Below are positions 41,548-54,100 of a DNA stretch of 64,000 nt, one piece after another. The translations under genes and the position numbers were made by a program. Origin of the DNA: Nannochloropsis oceanica (Eukaryota; Sar; Eustigmatophyceae; Eustigmatales; Monodopsidaceae); assembly GCA_004519485.1 (NCBI GenBank), contig CP038114.1:695501-759500 (forward strand). The letters run 5' to 3'. Numbering within the stretch: position 1 is the stretch's first letter; each line of letters opens with the position of its first letter. The notes under the pieces are model-generated. The model saw only the letters and a program-made list of their open reading frames with translations, was not told where the DNA came from and did not search any database.

Positions 41548-42434
41548 GCCACAAATTTAGGTGATGAATGTATTTTGGCGATGGAGGCCTTCAGTTGCGG
41601 CAAATGTTTCCTTCATTACACATGTGAAGCGGATGCAGTGGGAATAGGAATACAGGAAGGACACAGGAAAAGGAGAAAATTGTCTAGTGTGGTTGTCGTC
41701 AGCTGTTTGTGTGTGTGTGAATGTTAATCAGTGAGTGGTCTAATCCTGTTGTCGAGGGAAAAGGCACGATGCGCATCATGCGCACACTCACGATCCTCAT
41801 AGAGCAAAAGTGAAAGCATCGAAGAAAGCTCAAAACCAACACCGAAAGATAAAGGGTCTAGAAGAAATGTGAAGAAATCTGTCCCCCGCATCGGCATCCA
41901 AAAGGGTGTGCCTCCTTTATACTTTTTCTTCCTTGATATGCAGTTCTATATTTGTTGTCTGTAGCTTCCGTTGGGGAAGCATCAGGGGATCTACACCAAT
42001 GCGATGCTGTTGGTGCATCTTCGTGGCAATTCCCCCCCCCTGCTATTGCGAATATTTTCTTTTCATTCCTGCCTATTCCCATCCATCACACAAACCCTTA
42101 TTCCATTCTTTCCTAAGATACACAGGTGTGGCTTATGGGACTTCTGGGATGGGACTTATCTCATTCATTCTTTACTTTTGTTGTTAGTGTAAATGTACCC
42201 TCTTCCTACTCCGCTATGCCTACAATGACTTCCTTTAGCACATGCAGCTCGTCTCTTGCTTCTGCGAGCATTTCGTAATGTCATCATCTCTTTACGAGGG
42301 GTTATTGGTATCAGCCAGAAAAGGAGTTGAGACATGCACTGAGGACGACGCGAGGCATTCAAGACGCCGAGAGTTATCCATTCCCTCTTCGTCACAATCA
42401 TCCTCCCTCCTTCCCTCCCTTCCCTACCCTTTTC
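41548..42434. other. Convergent intergenic region
   Basis: Nearly 900 bp between the 3' ends of the subtilase (plus) and the PLAC8-PrsW gene (minus). AT-richer, with only short frames lacking motifs. Confidence 0.55.
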
Positions 42435-45400
42435 CTACACCACCTCAGCCCTTCCTCCGTACTCTTCCAGAGCCTGCGATGCGCTCAACAATCCACTCTC
42501 ATTCCTACCGCCCTGGCCGGAGGACGAGGAAGGGAGGGAGGGAGAAGTGTCCCTGGCCATGGCTGTCCGTCGGTCCTGCTGCTGGTAGAGCGGGCCCGTG
42601 GTGCTTCCCGCTGCTGCCTCTTCCTCCATTCCTCCCTCCAAGCCCCCCCCCCCATTGATCTCAACGTCGCCTACAGGGAACCAGCCGCCGTTGAGCCTTT
42701 GTTGCTGTGCACACCACAGTCGGTAGGTTATTAAGAAGCCGAGTAAGGTCATGCCCAGGGCTGGAGGGAGGGAGGGAAGAAGGGAAGCAGGCAGAAAGGG
42801 TGAGTGATCGGACTGCGCGCACTACAAGCGGTAGATGAGGATGAGGAGGCGGGCGAATGTGATGCTTTGCTGGGAAGGAGAGAGGTAGGGAGGGAGGAAG
42901 AGAACATGGGCAGGAGAGAGAGGTACGTACCGATGGCAAGAGCGATGACACCGGCTTTCTTCTCATCCCATTCCAACCCGAACGCGAGGGCCTGTGAATT
43001 AGATTACGGTAAGAAACTACTACGACACCTTTCTGTGGTACTTTTTCCTCCTTCCCCCTCCCTCCCCCCCTCCCACGCTCTTTCTCTCTCCATCTCTCAT
43101 ACCCCCCAAAATTACGCTCCTTCCTTCCCTCCTTCCTTCCTCCTCCCTCCCTCCCTCCCTCCCTCCCTCCCTCCCTCCCTCCTCACTTACCCCGGCTGCC
43201 ATCAAGGAAAAATCGAAGGTGCCATGCAAGAGGATGGCCGGAAAGAGGAGGCGGAAAGTCGACATGGGCGTGTCTTCAGCCACGGTCTGAGGGAAGGAGG
43301 GAGGGACGGCAGGAGGAAGAGAGATTAGGAATAATATAAGCATTGAGATCTAAATAGTGTTAGAGGCAGCACTAGAGAAGGAAAGAAGGAAGGAGGGAGG
43401 GAGGGAGGGAGGGAGGGACGGACGGAAGAAGGGGATGCTTACCTTGATCCACTGGATGGCCTGCAGTGCGGCACAGATGACGTGCACGGGCATGAGCGCC
43501 CGCAAGGCCAGGACAGCCAACTCGTTCACGAAGAGGTTCATTTTATTCATGGCCGCGCCGGAAGGGGAAGGACCGAGGGAGGAGCCGCCGGAGAAAGCGT
43601 AGATGATGTTCTCAGCACAGGCGAAGCCGAGGGCGCCGCTGAGGAGGGAGGGAGAGAGGGAGGAAGAGAGGGAGGAATGTGAAGGATTTGGTTGCTGCGA
43701 TTGCTTTCTGCCAAAGGGGGGGGGCAAAGGTCGAGCCTTCAGAATTAAGTGACAGATAAATGAAAAAAAGAATGGAGGGAAAGAGGGAGGGAGGGAGGGA
43801 GGGAGGGAGGGAGGGAGGGAGGGAGGGAGGCTCCGATGAAGGCAACAAGGAATCATTAGAGCCTTACAAACATAACAATCCCTGTCCTCCGACATTCTCC
43901 CTCCCTCCCTCCCTCCCTCCCTCCCTCCCTCCCTATCTACCTACCTGATTAAGTAAATGAGAATCGTGTGCGGGCTGCGCATGGGCCCGCCTAGGGTGCA
44001 ATACCGGAGAATGAGATATCTTGGGAGGGAGGGAGGGAGGGAAGGAGATAGAATGGTATGTGAGAGGGTTAGAGGATACTAGGAAGAAGAATTTGAGGGA
44101 GGGCAAGCAATAGCACAGGGCGCTGAGGCCCAGGTGAGAATGAATCTCTCTCACTTTCCCTCCTCCCTTCACTCCCTCCCACCTTCCCTCCTTACTTGAA
44201 AAGCTCCTCCACCATGGCCGCGACGAAGAAAGCCATACAGAAACACAGGAGGATGACCAGGCCCAGGTTGGCGCGGGCCCATTTTTGAATATCTTCCTCG
44301 GAGGTGTCGGCGTTGAAAGCGGGGAGGAGGCCTAGGGAAGGGTGAGAAGGAAGGAAGGAGGGGGTCAGGATGGCAGCAATCACAGAGTCTATCGGCCGAG
44401 CAGCCACCTTTCCTTTCGGCTTCCCGCCCTCCCGCCCTCCCTTCCTCCCTCTTTACCTGCCGCCCCGGCGATTGCCATCAGCAGCAGCTCGACGAAGGGC
44501 TCGGTCATGGCCGCCACTTGAGAGGTGAAGAAGAAGCCTGGGAAGAGGGAAGAGAAGGAGGGAGAGGGGGAAGGAGGGAGGGAGGGAGGGTCAGTAGGTG
44601 TAGTTGTTGCTGCGATTTGAGTGTTGAAGAAGGACCTGAGGGAAGGAGGGAGAGAGGGAGGGGGGAACGAGGGAGGGAGGGAAGAAAAGAGGGACCAGGA
44701 GACTTATGACGGGGTCACGGCGAATCATTCGAGGGAGGGAGGGACGGAGGGAGGGAGGGGGACAGACCTACCAACGGCAAAGAGCTTGATGATCGTGTCC
44801 AGGCTGGCTTCCTTCTTGTGTTTCCGCCAGTAGACGATGTAGAGAACGACGACGGGCTGGAGCACAGCCAGGGTGAGGATGAGGGCGCTCCCGGGGGAGG
44901 AGACGAGGACGGCCAGAAGGAAGAGGAGGAGGGAGGCGTTGAGGAGGAGGGAGGAGCAGCGGGAGAGCTTGCGGAGGGTTGCGAAGAAAGAGAGATTCCC
45001 TGCGGCGGTGGGGTCGGAAGAGAGGGGAGGCTGGGGGAGGAAGGGATGGAAGAAAGTACAAGGGGAATGAGGACGGGGAAAATGCGCGCACGCTCCCCTT
45101 CAGAAAAAAGAAGGAAGGGAGGGAGGGAGGGAGGGAGGGAGGGAGGGAGGGAGGGAGGGAGGGCGGGAGGGAGTATTCTTACGAGGTCTTCGCCAGTGCA
45201 GAATTCTTTGGGAGGCTTTTCCTCCGCGTTGGCTTGGCGTGCTTCTTGGGCCACAGCACAAGGAGAGCAGAATAAGTGGAGGCTGAAGTCCTCGCACCAC
45301 CCGCCGGCGACGCCCAGAGCCTGACGAATTTTGCCTGGGGATAAGAGAAGATAAAGAGGGAGAAAGAGAGGGGAGAGAAAATGGAAGAGGAGAGGAGGGA

Positions 45401-46251
45401 AGGGAGCGGTCAATGAAGGAAAGAAGAGAGGATGTTGAGAAACGGGAAGTGAAGGAAAGAGGAGGAGGGAAAGAAGGAGGGTGGGAAAGAAGTACCTCGA
45501 TAGTGAGCGCGCAAGGCGGCAAAGCCCACGAAGGAAAGGAGCGTAATGACCGGCCCTAGTAGAGCAGAAAGGATAGCACTCACTACCGCGGCGCCTGAGG
45601 GAAGGGACGAGTGGAGGGCGGAGAGAGGGGAGAGGGAAGGGTAAGACAAACGATGGATATGAGTACAGACTCTCTCCACTTTGCATAATGCCCCCTCGTT
45701 TCTCTCTTCCCCTTCCCCCCCTCCTTCCCTTCCTCCATACCAATCACCATGCTTGCAAACGTGCAAGGCTGCGGGTGCAACTCAAACCGAGACGTAGTCC
45801 GTGTGAATAACAGTAACGGGCACCACAGGCTCCACCAGCAGCTCTCTCCATCTCTAAGCCAATCCAACGACGGGCTCGCCCACTGACGCGTCGGCGGCGG
45901 GGGCTGCTGTAGAGGGGGCTGACTTTGGTGCAGGAATCCTTCTTCTCCATGTCCTCCTCGTCCTCCTCCACGTCCTGGGTAAGGGTTGGAGGAGGAAGAA
46001 GAAGGAGGAGCAGAACTGGCACCCCCCGACACGCCCAAAGTATGTGCTACTGGGATAGCGTGGGAGGCTGGAGGTGCAACTGTCGTGGGAATAGGGACGA
46101 CAGAAGCAGTAGGAGCATCATCAGGTGGGTATTGGTAGGAAACGGAGTCGGCGAAAGGGTTGTCCCGGGTTTGCATCTCTTGAGCGCGGGGGGCAAGGGG
46201 GTTGTTGTTGGTGCTGCCACCCCCACCCGTCGAGGATGGTGTGGACGGCAT
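42435..46251 (-). CDS. PLAC8-PrsW fusion: cysteine-rich membrane domain plus intramembrane protease, eleven exons
   Basis: Exons in transcript order: 46251-45741, 45594-45496, 45334-45183, 45030-44772, 44537-44457, 44331-44196, 44019-43945, 43638-43443, 43286-43191, 42991-42931, 42760-42435; phases agree, 663 residues. Residues 1-120 are Pro/Ser-rich with an NPF motif at 31-33. A PLAC8 domain spans about 124-245: W124, C138, CP at 144-145, a hydrophobic stretch 165-200, then C217, CSPC at 226-229 and QEAR at 233-236. From 255 on comes a multi-span region with the three PrsW motifs: EELFK at 409-413, GFACAEN at 442-448 and LLHGTFD at 522-528. PrsW proteins are glutamate-type intramembrane proteases, in Bacillus cleaving an anti-sigma factor. 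PLAC8 proteins handle metals or cell size. All presumed catalytic residues are kept, so activity is plausible. The tail after 556 is disordered. Confidence 0.82.
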
Positions 46252-47454
46252 GGCTGGCTTTTACTCTCCTTGGTGACAAGAGAGGGGAGAGCGTGGTGTT
46301 TGCCTGTCTGTTAGTTGTCTGTGTGGATGGGAGAAGTGGGATGTATGCAGCGTAGTGTGGGTGTGGGCCGAGACAGGAGAGGGAGGATAAGTGCAACGGG
46401 GTTACGAGTGAGCAGGGGGCTACCTTGAGAAAGTCCTCCCTTGTCTTCCAACACTCTTCGCACGTTACAAAATTCGAGCATGTGCTTATGCGCCAGGAGG
46501 ACGCACGTCGTTTGGAGTTGGGGTGTGAGCTGGGGAGCTTGTTCCTTCTTTTGGGGTCGAAAGCAAAACCAACGGTTTCGTGAGTCACGCCTCACCAAGC
46601 GTGGCTTTCCCCCTCATACATTTATTTCGATCAAGGCAACTTGCGACCGACGCATGAGCACATCTCTCTATATTGACAAAGGCATCCTGCATCCGATGCA
46701 TGGGTACATGTCTTTATATGTCACTGCGAACCACTTCAACGATGACATGCCACCTCTTTTATCCATAAAGAAATGTGACCTGCCGCTCGTGCTTTTAAAA
46801 ATATTGGTGGTCCACGTCATGAACACTAAAAGCAATGGCGTAAAAGCCGACACTGTTGTAGTATCCATATGTTCTGTTCCACCAAGAGTTTCAATTATGA
46901 TTCAACTGTTCCTGCGACGAGGGTCTCGTTATTATATATAGGGGATGTGCTTTCAAAACTCCTATAGAATTCATCGCATGCAACCTGACGTCCTCTAGGG
47001 CTTGCATACAAGGGGGACCCTTTCAACAATAAATTGTTGCATATTCACCCCTTAGTTTTGTCAGAATTTTACTAGCGACTTTGACAGGTCTCTTGATCAG
47101 GCAAAGTCCCCGGACAAAATTGAGTAGGACAAAATTGAGATGAGATTGTCTCTTGGGACAATATCACGGGCACCAGGGCAGAGGAGAGGTTGGTATTGCT
47201 GCTTCCCCTCTAAAACAAAATAAATCGCACGACACACTATGGGGGTGAAATTGCTACTGGCCTTGGTACTTAAATGTGTCGGTGCATCCAACAAGTGCCA
47301 ACGCGACAGCAACAAAAAACGGAATGGTCCGAAAGCCACAACGGACAGACGTCGTCACCTCATCACCTCTTACTTCACTTGATGTCTCCTTCGACTTGCA
47401 TCATATTCATCATTTACACATACACTTAACACACACAGAAAGGGGGGCACAATT
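46252..47454. other. Divergent intergenic region with an unassigned frame
   Basis: 1.2 kb between the PLAC8-PrsW start (minus) and the Vms1-like start (plus). A 166-codon frame at 46441-46941 lies here; its second half is AT-rich and contains VTANHFNDDMPPLLSIKK, faintly like the core of hAT-type transposases, but too little is present to call an element. Promoters of both genes should be here. Confidence 0.4.
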
Positions 47455-50400
47455 ATGTCATCCAAGACGGCGGCGACCCCCTCCTGGGAGTGGGCCAAGG
47501 CCTTGCCAGCCTTTGTACGGGAGAAAGGGTGGAGAGCCAAGGCGTACTCTAAGGGGAACAAGCTCCAGGCGACGTACTACCACTGCTCCCTCTTTGATGT
47601 GCCCCCGTCGTTCTGGGCTGAGTTATTGGGAGGTGGGGACAAGGAAAGAGGGGACGAGCAGAAGGTGGAGTCATTGACGGCAGGGATGGAGGTGTGTGGG
47701 CTAACAAGAGGAGAGGGAGGGAGGGAGGAAGAGGACCGGGTACTGGAGGGGGAAGAGGAGGAGGAAGGCCTGGGGGAGGGAGGGAATGATGGAGCCGGTA
47801 CCAAGCGGATGGAGTGCCGAAAGTGCCTGTGTGTTTTCCCGATGGAGGAGCGGGTGGCGCATTACCAGTCGGCCTGGCATCTGTGCAACTTGCGTCGAGG
47901 GTTGGCAAGGAAGTGAGTCATGGACGGGGGGAGGGAGGGAGAGAGGAAGCATGTAAATACAGCGAGAAAGGGAAACTTAAGAGAGAGACGCAGAATGAAT
48001 TTAAGTTTTACACCCACATTTTACGTCGCTCGACTTTGTTCTACTTGACAGGCCGCCGGTTTCCCTGGAGGAATTCGATCGCCAGCGTCAGGAAGGCGAA
48101 GGCAATACAGGAGGCAGCAGCAACAGCAGCAGCAGCAGCATCAGCGGCAATGGCAGCATCAAGGAGGCAGACGAAGGGGTTGAGGATGAGGATGAAGAGA
48201 GCGACGAGGAAGGAGCGGCTGGGAAGGTACGGCCTGACATCCAGACGGAAAGTGCGGAGCTGACGCTGCGACGAGCACAGGTACCCTCCCTCCCTCCCTC
48301 CCTCCCTCCCTCCATCACCTCCTCAACTCTTATCTACTCCCCTTCCTTCTTCAGACTCCTTGCACTTTTTTTTGTGAACCTTTCTCTTCTGCTTTGACGT
48401 CAACCGGGGCCAGCCACAAACCTGACACCCTCACTAACCTCCCTCACTCCCTCGCGCAGGCTCCTTACGCTGTCACGTTGTGGTCTGTCCTCCTCTCTTC
48501 TGACGCCAAGCGAGCCAGCAATACCGAGCTTCTAAACGCCATGCAGCACACCCTCGCTTGTGGGGCAGCAGCAGCAGCAACAGCAGGGAAGCGTCGATGG
48601 GCCGTGTTAATGCTACGCTCAGGTTTGGGTCCACAAATTTCTTTTCTCCCTCCCTCTAGCCCTCCCTCCCACCAGCCTCCCTTCCCCTTGACTGCATGGC
48701 CCCATCGCTTTCTTTTGGTCTGTCCATCCTTCGCCTTCTAGGTATCCATCCCTCCCTCCCTCCCTCCCTCTTTCAGGGAAATTCGCGGGTGCGGTTTTCG
48801 AGGGCCATCGGGTGCTAGCCCACAAGGCTTTCAGGCGGTACACCGTCCGAGCCAAGGCGGGAGGAAGCCAGAGCGCGTACGACAACCAAGGTGGGAGGGA
48901 GGGAGGGAGAGAGGGAGGGAGGGAGGGAGGGAGGGAGGGAGGGAGAGAGGGAGGGAGGGAGGGAGGGAGGGAGAGAGGGTAGGCGTGACACGGTCCGAAC
49001 CAAAGCAGGAGGAAATTAGAGTGTTTAGAAATAGCAAGACATACCCCTCCCTCCCTCCCTCCCTCCCTCCCTCCTTTTCTTTTCGCGTAACCTACCTGAA
49101 TACATGTAACCACACACATCCCTCCCTCCCTCCCTCCCTCCCTTCCTCCCTTCCACAAGGGCGACGGGCGCAGTCCGTGGGGTCCCAATTGAGACGATAC
49201 GGCGAGCAAAAAACTACCGAAGACGTCAGGGCCGTGTTGGAGGAATGGAAAGCTTTGATAGAGGGCTGCGAGCTGCTCTTCCTCTCCCTCCCCAAGACCA
49301 TGAGAGGGGTGATGCTGGGAGATGAGGTGAGTGGGAGGGAGGGTGGGAGGGAGGGTAGAGGGGCAAAATCTGATAGGAGAAAGTGAGCTGTTGGCGTCGA
49401 TTTCCTCTCTCGTTCAAGACAACGAGGCCGTGCGGGATGACGACATAGGTTGATTTTCCCTCCCTCCCTCCCACCCTCCTTCCTTTCCTCCCTCCTTTTT
49501 TCCCGCCCTTTTGTGAACAATGCGAAGCACTGAATTTCCTTCCCTTCTCCCCTCCCTCCCCGCCATCCTTCCCTCCCTTCTTTCTAGCCCCCCCTCCTTC
49601 GGCGGGACGACGCTCGCCTTCGATCCGTTCCTTTTATGACCGAGGCCCCCTCGTTCGCCGAGACCCAGGCCGTCCACACCCGCCTCGCTACCATCCGTTT
49701 CTCCGCCCCTCCCTCCCTCCTTCCCTCCCTCCCTCCCACCACAAACACTGACAACAACAACAACAACAACAACAATAGCAGCAGCAGGAGCAGCAGCAGC
49801 AGCGACAACAGTGCCCTCTCTCCCTCCCTCCCTCCCTCCCCCCCTCCCCCTACCGCTGATCCTGACTGGGACGTCGCCCTCGCTACGCTCATCCTTGAGA
49901 AATCCTTTACCCCTTCCTTCCTCCCTCCCTCCCTCCCTCCCTCCCTACTCACCTCTCGAAACGAGGAGGGCAAGACCCTACTGCATCTGGCGGCGGAGGG
50001 CGGGAAGGAGGGATGGATAGAGGCGCTGCTCTTAAGGGGGGCGAACCCCTGCCTCCTTGACTTAAGAGACAGGCCTCCTTATTTTTTGTGTGCGAATAAA
50101 GGATCAAGAGATGCGTTTAGGAGGGCGAGGGGGAGGGAGGGAGGGAGGGAGGGAGGGGAAGGTGGAGGCGGAGGGTGGGACTGGGGTAGGGCGGGAGTCC
50201 CTGAGGGGCTGACGGAGGAAGGGGAGAGGAGGAGGAGGGAGAAGGCGAAGGAAAAGAAGAAACGCGCCAAGAGCAACAAGAGCAAGAGGAAGGAGGGGGG
50301 GGAAGGAGAGGATGGGAAGGAGGAGGTGGAAGAGAAGGAGCAGGAGAAGGAGGAGGAGATGGAGGATCTGAGGCAGCCGAAGTGCGACATGTGTGGGAAG

Positions 50401-50520
50401 CGAGTCAAGGTGCTCTATACTCGCCTGGAGTTCGTTTATTGCTCTACCGACTGCGTGCAGGGGCATAAGAGGCAGCTGTTGAGCGAGGCGGCTTTGAGGA
50501 GATTTGGAGGTGGACTATGA
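47455..50520 (+). CDS. VMS1-like: Vms1/ANKZF1 homologue, peptidyl-tRNA hydrolase of ribosome quality control, six exons
   Basis: Exons: 47455-47912, 48052-48280, 48460-48622, 48777-48890, 49160-49326, 49588-50520; phases agree, 687 residues. A C2H2 finger lies at C121, C124, H136, H142 ([17 protein letters not shown]). The catalytic VLRF1 domain covers about 160-340, with [36 protein letters not shown] (the Gln of GGSQS is the residue known to be essential in Vms1) and [16 protein letters not shown]. An ankyrin repeat follows near 490-530 ([25 protein letters not shown]), then a charged coiled region, and a C-terminal treble-clef zinc site with C643, C646, C662, C666 typical of the family. 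Vms1 frees stalled nascent chains from tRNA on 60S ribosomes; this is assigned by homology. Asn/Ser and Pro/Ser/Leu repeats interrupt the linker at 49690-49850 and after. I saw no clear Cdc48-binding VIM helix. Confidence 0.92.
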
Positions 50521-51175
50521 GGGTGAGAAGGAGGGAGAGGGAGGGAGAGAGGGAGGGAGGAAGGAGGAGGTAGAAGTGTGCCTTGGCGCCCAGAGAGTGG
50601 GTAAAAAAGGGTCAAAAATACAATCAAATGGAAACACTTTTCACAAATTCATAAAATCTAAAATAAGCAAAAACATTCCTGCGTTTTATAGATGCGTGCC
50701 TGGATATCCTTTTTTTGATATCTGAAACTGACTTTGGAGGAGGGGGGGTCCATGACGGAGGAGAGAGGGATGGAACGGAGGAGGGAATGAAGAGAGTATA
50801 ATCAGAAGGGCAGGGAGAAATAAGGACACACACGGCTGTACACGGGCGTCCGAGCCTCCCATCGCGTGACATAGCTCAGCCGGATGTTGCTCTCCAGTAT
50901 TTGCTTCTTCTACATCTTGTTCTTTCCTTCATTGTTTTTCTTCTTCTTCCTCTTCTTCTTGAACTCTTTTTTTCCCCTCCTTCTTCTTGCTTTTTTTCCC
51001 TCTGTGCTATTAGTCTAATTTTTCTTACAATTACTCTTCTTCTCTTTCGTCTCCTTCTCGTTTCTCCTATACTCTGACTCTCCGCCCGCCCTAGAAATAC
51101 CGAACTGATTTTGATTTTCTCCTCAATCCTTGATCGTTCCCTCCATCCCCTCCCTCCTTCCCTCCTTTCTTCCAT
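50521..51175. other. Convergent intergenic region
   Basis: About 650 bp between the 3' ends of the Vms1-like gene (plus) and the ferric-reductase gene (minus). It contains a pyrimidine-rich run (50920-51060) and AT-rich words at 50630-50700 that may include polyadenylation signals. No gene. Confidence 0.55.
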
Positions 51176-54100
51176 CTACCACTTAAACATTTCTTCGTGC
51201 ATATCCATCCTTCCCTTCGATCCGTCCACGGCCTCTCTCACCTCCCGCAACATGCCCTCTGGCCCACACACTACCACTCCCCTCCTTTCCTCCCTCCATC
51301 CTTCCCCCCCTTCTCCTTTTTTTCCTACTTGGGAACTACCCCACGCCTCGAGCAACCTATGAAGATCGGGTCGGCCAGGGAGGAAGGGGGGGAGAGATGG
51401 CAAGCCCCCTCCTCCCGCTGCCTCCCTTCCCTTCTCATACACATCGACGGGAAGCGAAGGGGCATCCAGGTTAACTAGTGCTATCCCTCCCTTCCTTCCT
51501 TCCTCCTCCCCCCCCTCTCCATTTCTTCCTTTCGAAGAGCTGTCCGACATGTACAGACAAAGCGAGAGGGGAAAGCGGGGGCGGATGGAAGGAATGGCAT
51601 CCGCGAACTCCTTCCCTTCCTCCACCACACCGGCACCGGCAGTGGCAGCAGCAGTGGCCGTAGCAGTCGCATAGGTAGAGGAAAGGGAGGAGGACGACGA
51701 AGAAGACGACGACGACGAGGAAGGGAGGGAGGAAGAGGGCTCACGGAGAAGGCTGGAGAGAAATGGCGCGAACCAGGAGATTTGGGTGGCATCTCTCACA
51801 ACCCACACAAGGGTGACGGATTGAAGGAGGGGAAGGCCACGCTTGGAGTGGTACTGAGAAAAGGAGGGAGGGAGGGAAGATGGGAGGGAGGGAGGGAAGA
51901 GAGGAAGGCCGTGGGACGTGAGAAATAGACAGCGGTTCCGGACAGCCCAGGGTGGGAGAGAAGGAGGGCGTACCTGCTTGTACAGCGCCCGTAGCGTGGA
52001 GGTAAGAGGTGTGATGCCTATCCCTCCCCCTACCAGCAGCAAGTGCGAATAGTCGGACAGGATGATGGAGAGGCTGCCATAAGGGCCATCAAGGGCGATA
52101 CTGACAGCTTCCTTGCTTCTAGAATAGGGGGGAGGGAGTGGGGGACGGGGGTAGGAATTGTGAGATGGAGAGACAATCATAGGGCCCGTCGAGGGCGAGA
52201 ATAAGAAACTCGTGATCTCGAGGAAGGGAGGGCGGGAGGAAGGGAGGGGAGGAGGGAGGGAGGGAGGGGTACCTTTGAGGGGAATCAGCCGAGGACAAGC
52301 TCTCAGCCAAGAGCCGAACGCGATGCGACCATGAGCCTTCGCCTGTGTCGCAGATAAATACGTGCATGGTGTGTAAATCGTAGGTACATGTGTATCCTCT
52401 CAAATGATCATCATTACGCGTGGATGTGTGTGTGTGCGTATGCCAATAGTCACCACCACGCGTATCAGTGTCAGTCGGTCGTCCTTCCCACTCGCCCTCC
52501 CGTCCTCCCCTCTTCCGTCCTTCCTCTTTTCTTTCTCGCCTCACCCGCCGCTCCTGTAACCTCCGGCTCTCATACTTTTCCCCCTCTTCCTCCCTTCCCT
52601 CCCTCTGATCTCCCCAAAACCTACCGCAGTCCTTGACGAAGAAAGTCGCTACCTCCCCTCCTTCCCCCTCGTCATCCCCCCCTCCCTCTGCCTCCTCCTC
52701 CTCGCTGTAGGCGACACTGTAAGGGTGCCACTCCCACTGGCTCAGGCCTGGAAATTGAATAAAAAAATACTCGCCCGCTTTCCTGTGGGCGGGAGAAGGG
52801 AAAAAGGGAGAGAGGGAGGGCAGGAGGAGGGAGGGAGGGAAGGAGGGAGGGGGAAGAGATGAATCTGACTGGCCCGATATTTGCAGCGAGGGACAAATGA
52901 AACCCAGCCCTGGCCTCGCCTCCCTCTCTCCTTCCATCCCTCCCTCCCTCTTGTTCCTTTCTCGTACCTCAAACCCGTTGTCCGCCTGGCGAGTCGCACG
53001 GAGATTTTGGTCACCTCCCCCTTGCCTAGTAAGAGGAGGGAGGCCGAGGAAGGGAGGGAGGGAGAGGAGGTGCGGGCGTGCCGGTAGACCAGGTCACACG
53101 CATGGCAGACGAGAGGCACAGAAAAGTAGAGGAGGGGGAGGGAATAGGGGAGGGAGGGGGTGTAGGAGGAGGGGGCGGGGAGGTGGAGGAAGACGAGGAG
53201 GAAGAGGGCGAGGGCCGAGAGGATGTGGAGGACCTATGGAGGTAGTGAGGGAGGGAGTAAGGGAGGGAGGACGTGTGTTAAGACGAACGATCCATGTGGT
53301 ACACTTCAGCGCTTCATTCACTCATTCATTCCTTCCTTCATTTAATTCTTCCTTTGTGCAGTCTCCGTCCCTCCGTCCCACCCACCCATCCTCCCTCCCT
53401 TGCTCCCTCCCTCCCCACCTGGAAGGTCTCGAAGACCCGCCTTCGCACGACCTCGATGGCGGCCAGGGCCTGGAAGCAGAGCACCGCGTAGGCAGTAACG
53501 CCGAATGCAGTGGCCACAGGCGTGAGGAGGGTGGGTGCCCACTAGGGAAGGAGGGAGGGAGGGTGGGAGGGAGGGCGGGAGAGGGCGTCAGGCTACATGA
53601 GGATAAGCCTACAGCGATAGCCCAAATTCTATGTCGTGCTTTTACTCTCTTTTCCCTCCCTCCCTCCCTCCCTCCTTCCCGGCCCACCTTCAGCGGCGCT
53701 ACAGACAGGGAGAAGCCGAGATGGACGGAGGCCACGACCAAGAGGAGACGGCCCAAGCGCTTGTGAAAGGCGAGGGCGCGCTCAAAGGGAATGCCTGGAG
53801 GGAGGCAAGGGAGAGAAGGAGGGCGGGAGGAGGGAAGGAAGGAGGGCAGACAGATGGAAAGGGCGGGTGAGAAATTATTTTTTCCGTCCACAAAAAGCAC
53901 GCTGGCGAGAAGGGAGGGAGGGAGGGAGGGAGGGCGGGCGGGAGGGTTCTTACCCGTCGCCCACAGCCACACACTCGTCCTAGCGACCGGTAGCGTCACG
54001 AGCATCATCACCGTCAGCGCCACTCTGCCGGTTGCCACTGCTGCCGCCCGTTGCACGTCCTGCCCTGCCTCCCTCCCGCCTTCGAACCAGCCGCGCCCAA

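Noticed and set aside
45744-46022. Alternative minus frame with an acidic and Arg-rich peptide in PLAC8-PrsW exon 1
   Set aside because: Only the other frame joins in phase to the next exon and supplies the first half of the PLAC8 domain.
46600-46941. Transposase fragment of the hAT kind
   Set aside because: A single weak resemblance (VTANHFNDD) without terminal repeats, target-site duplication or further motifs.
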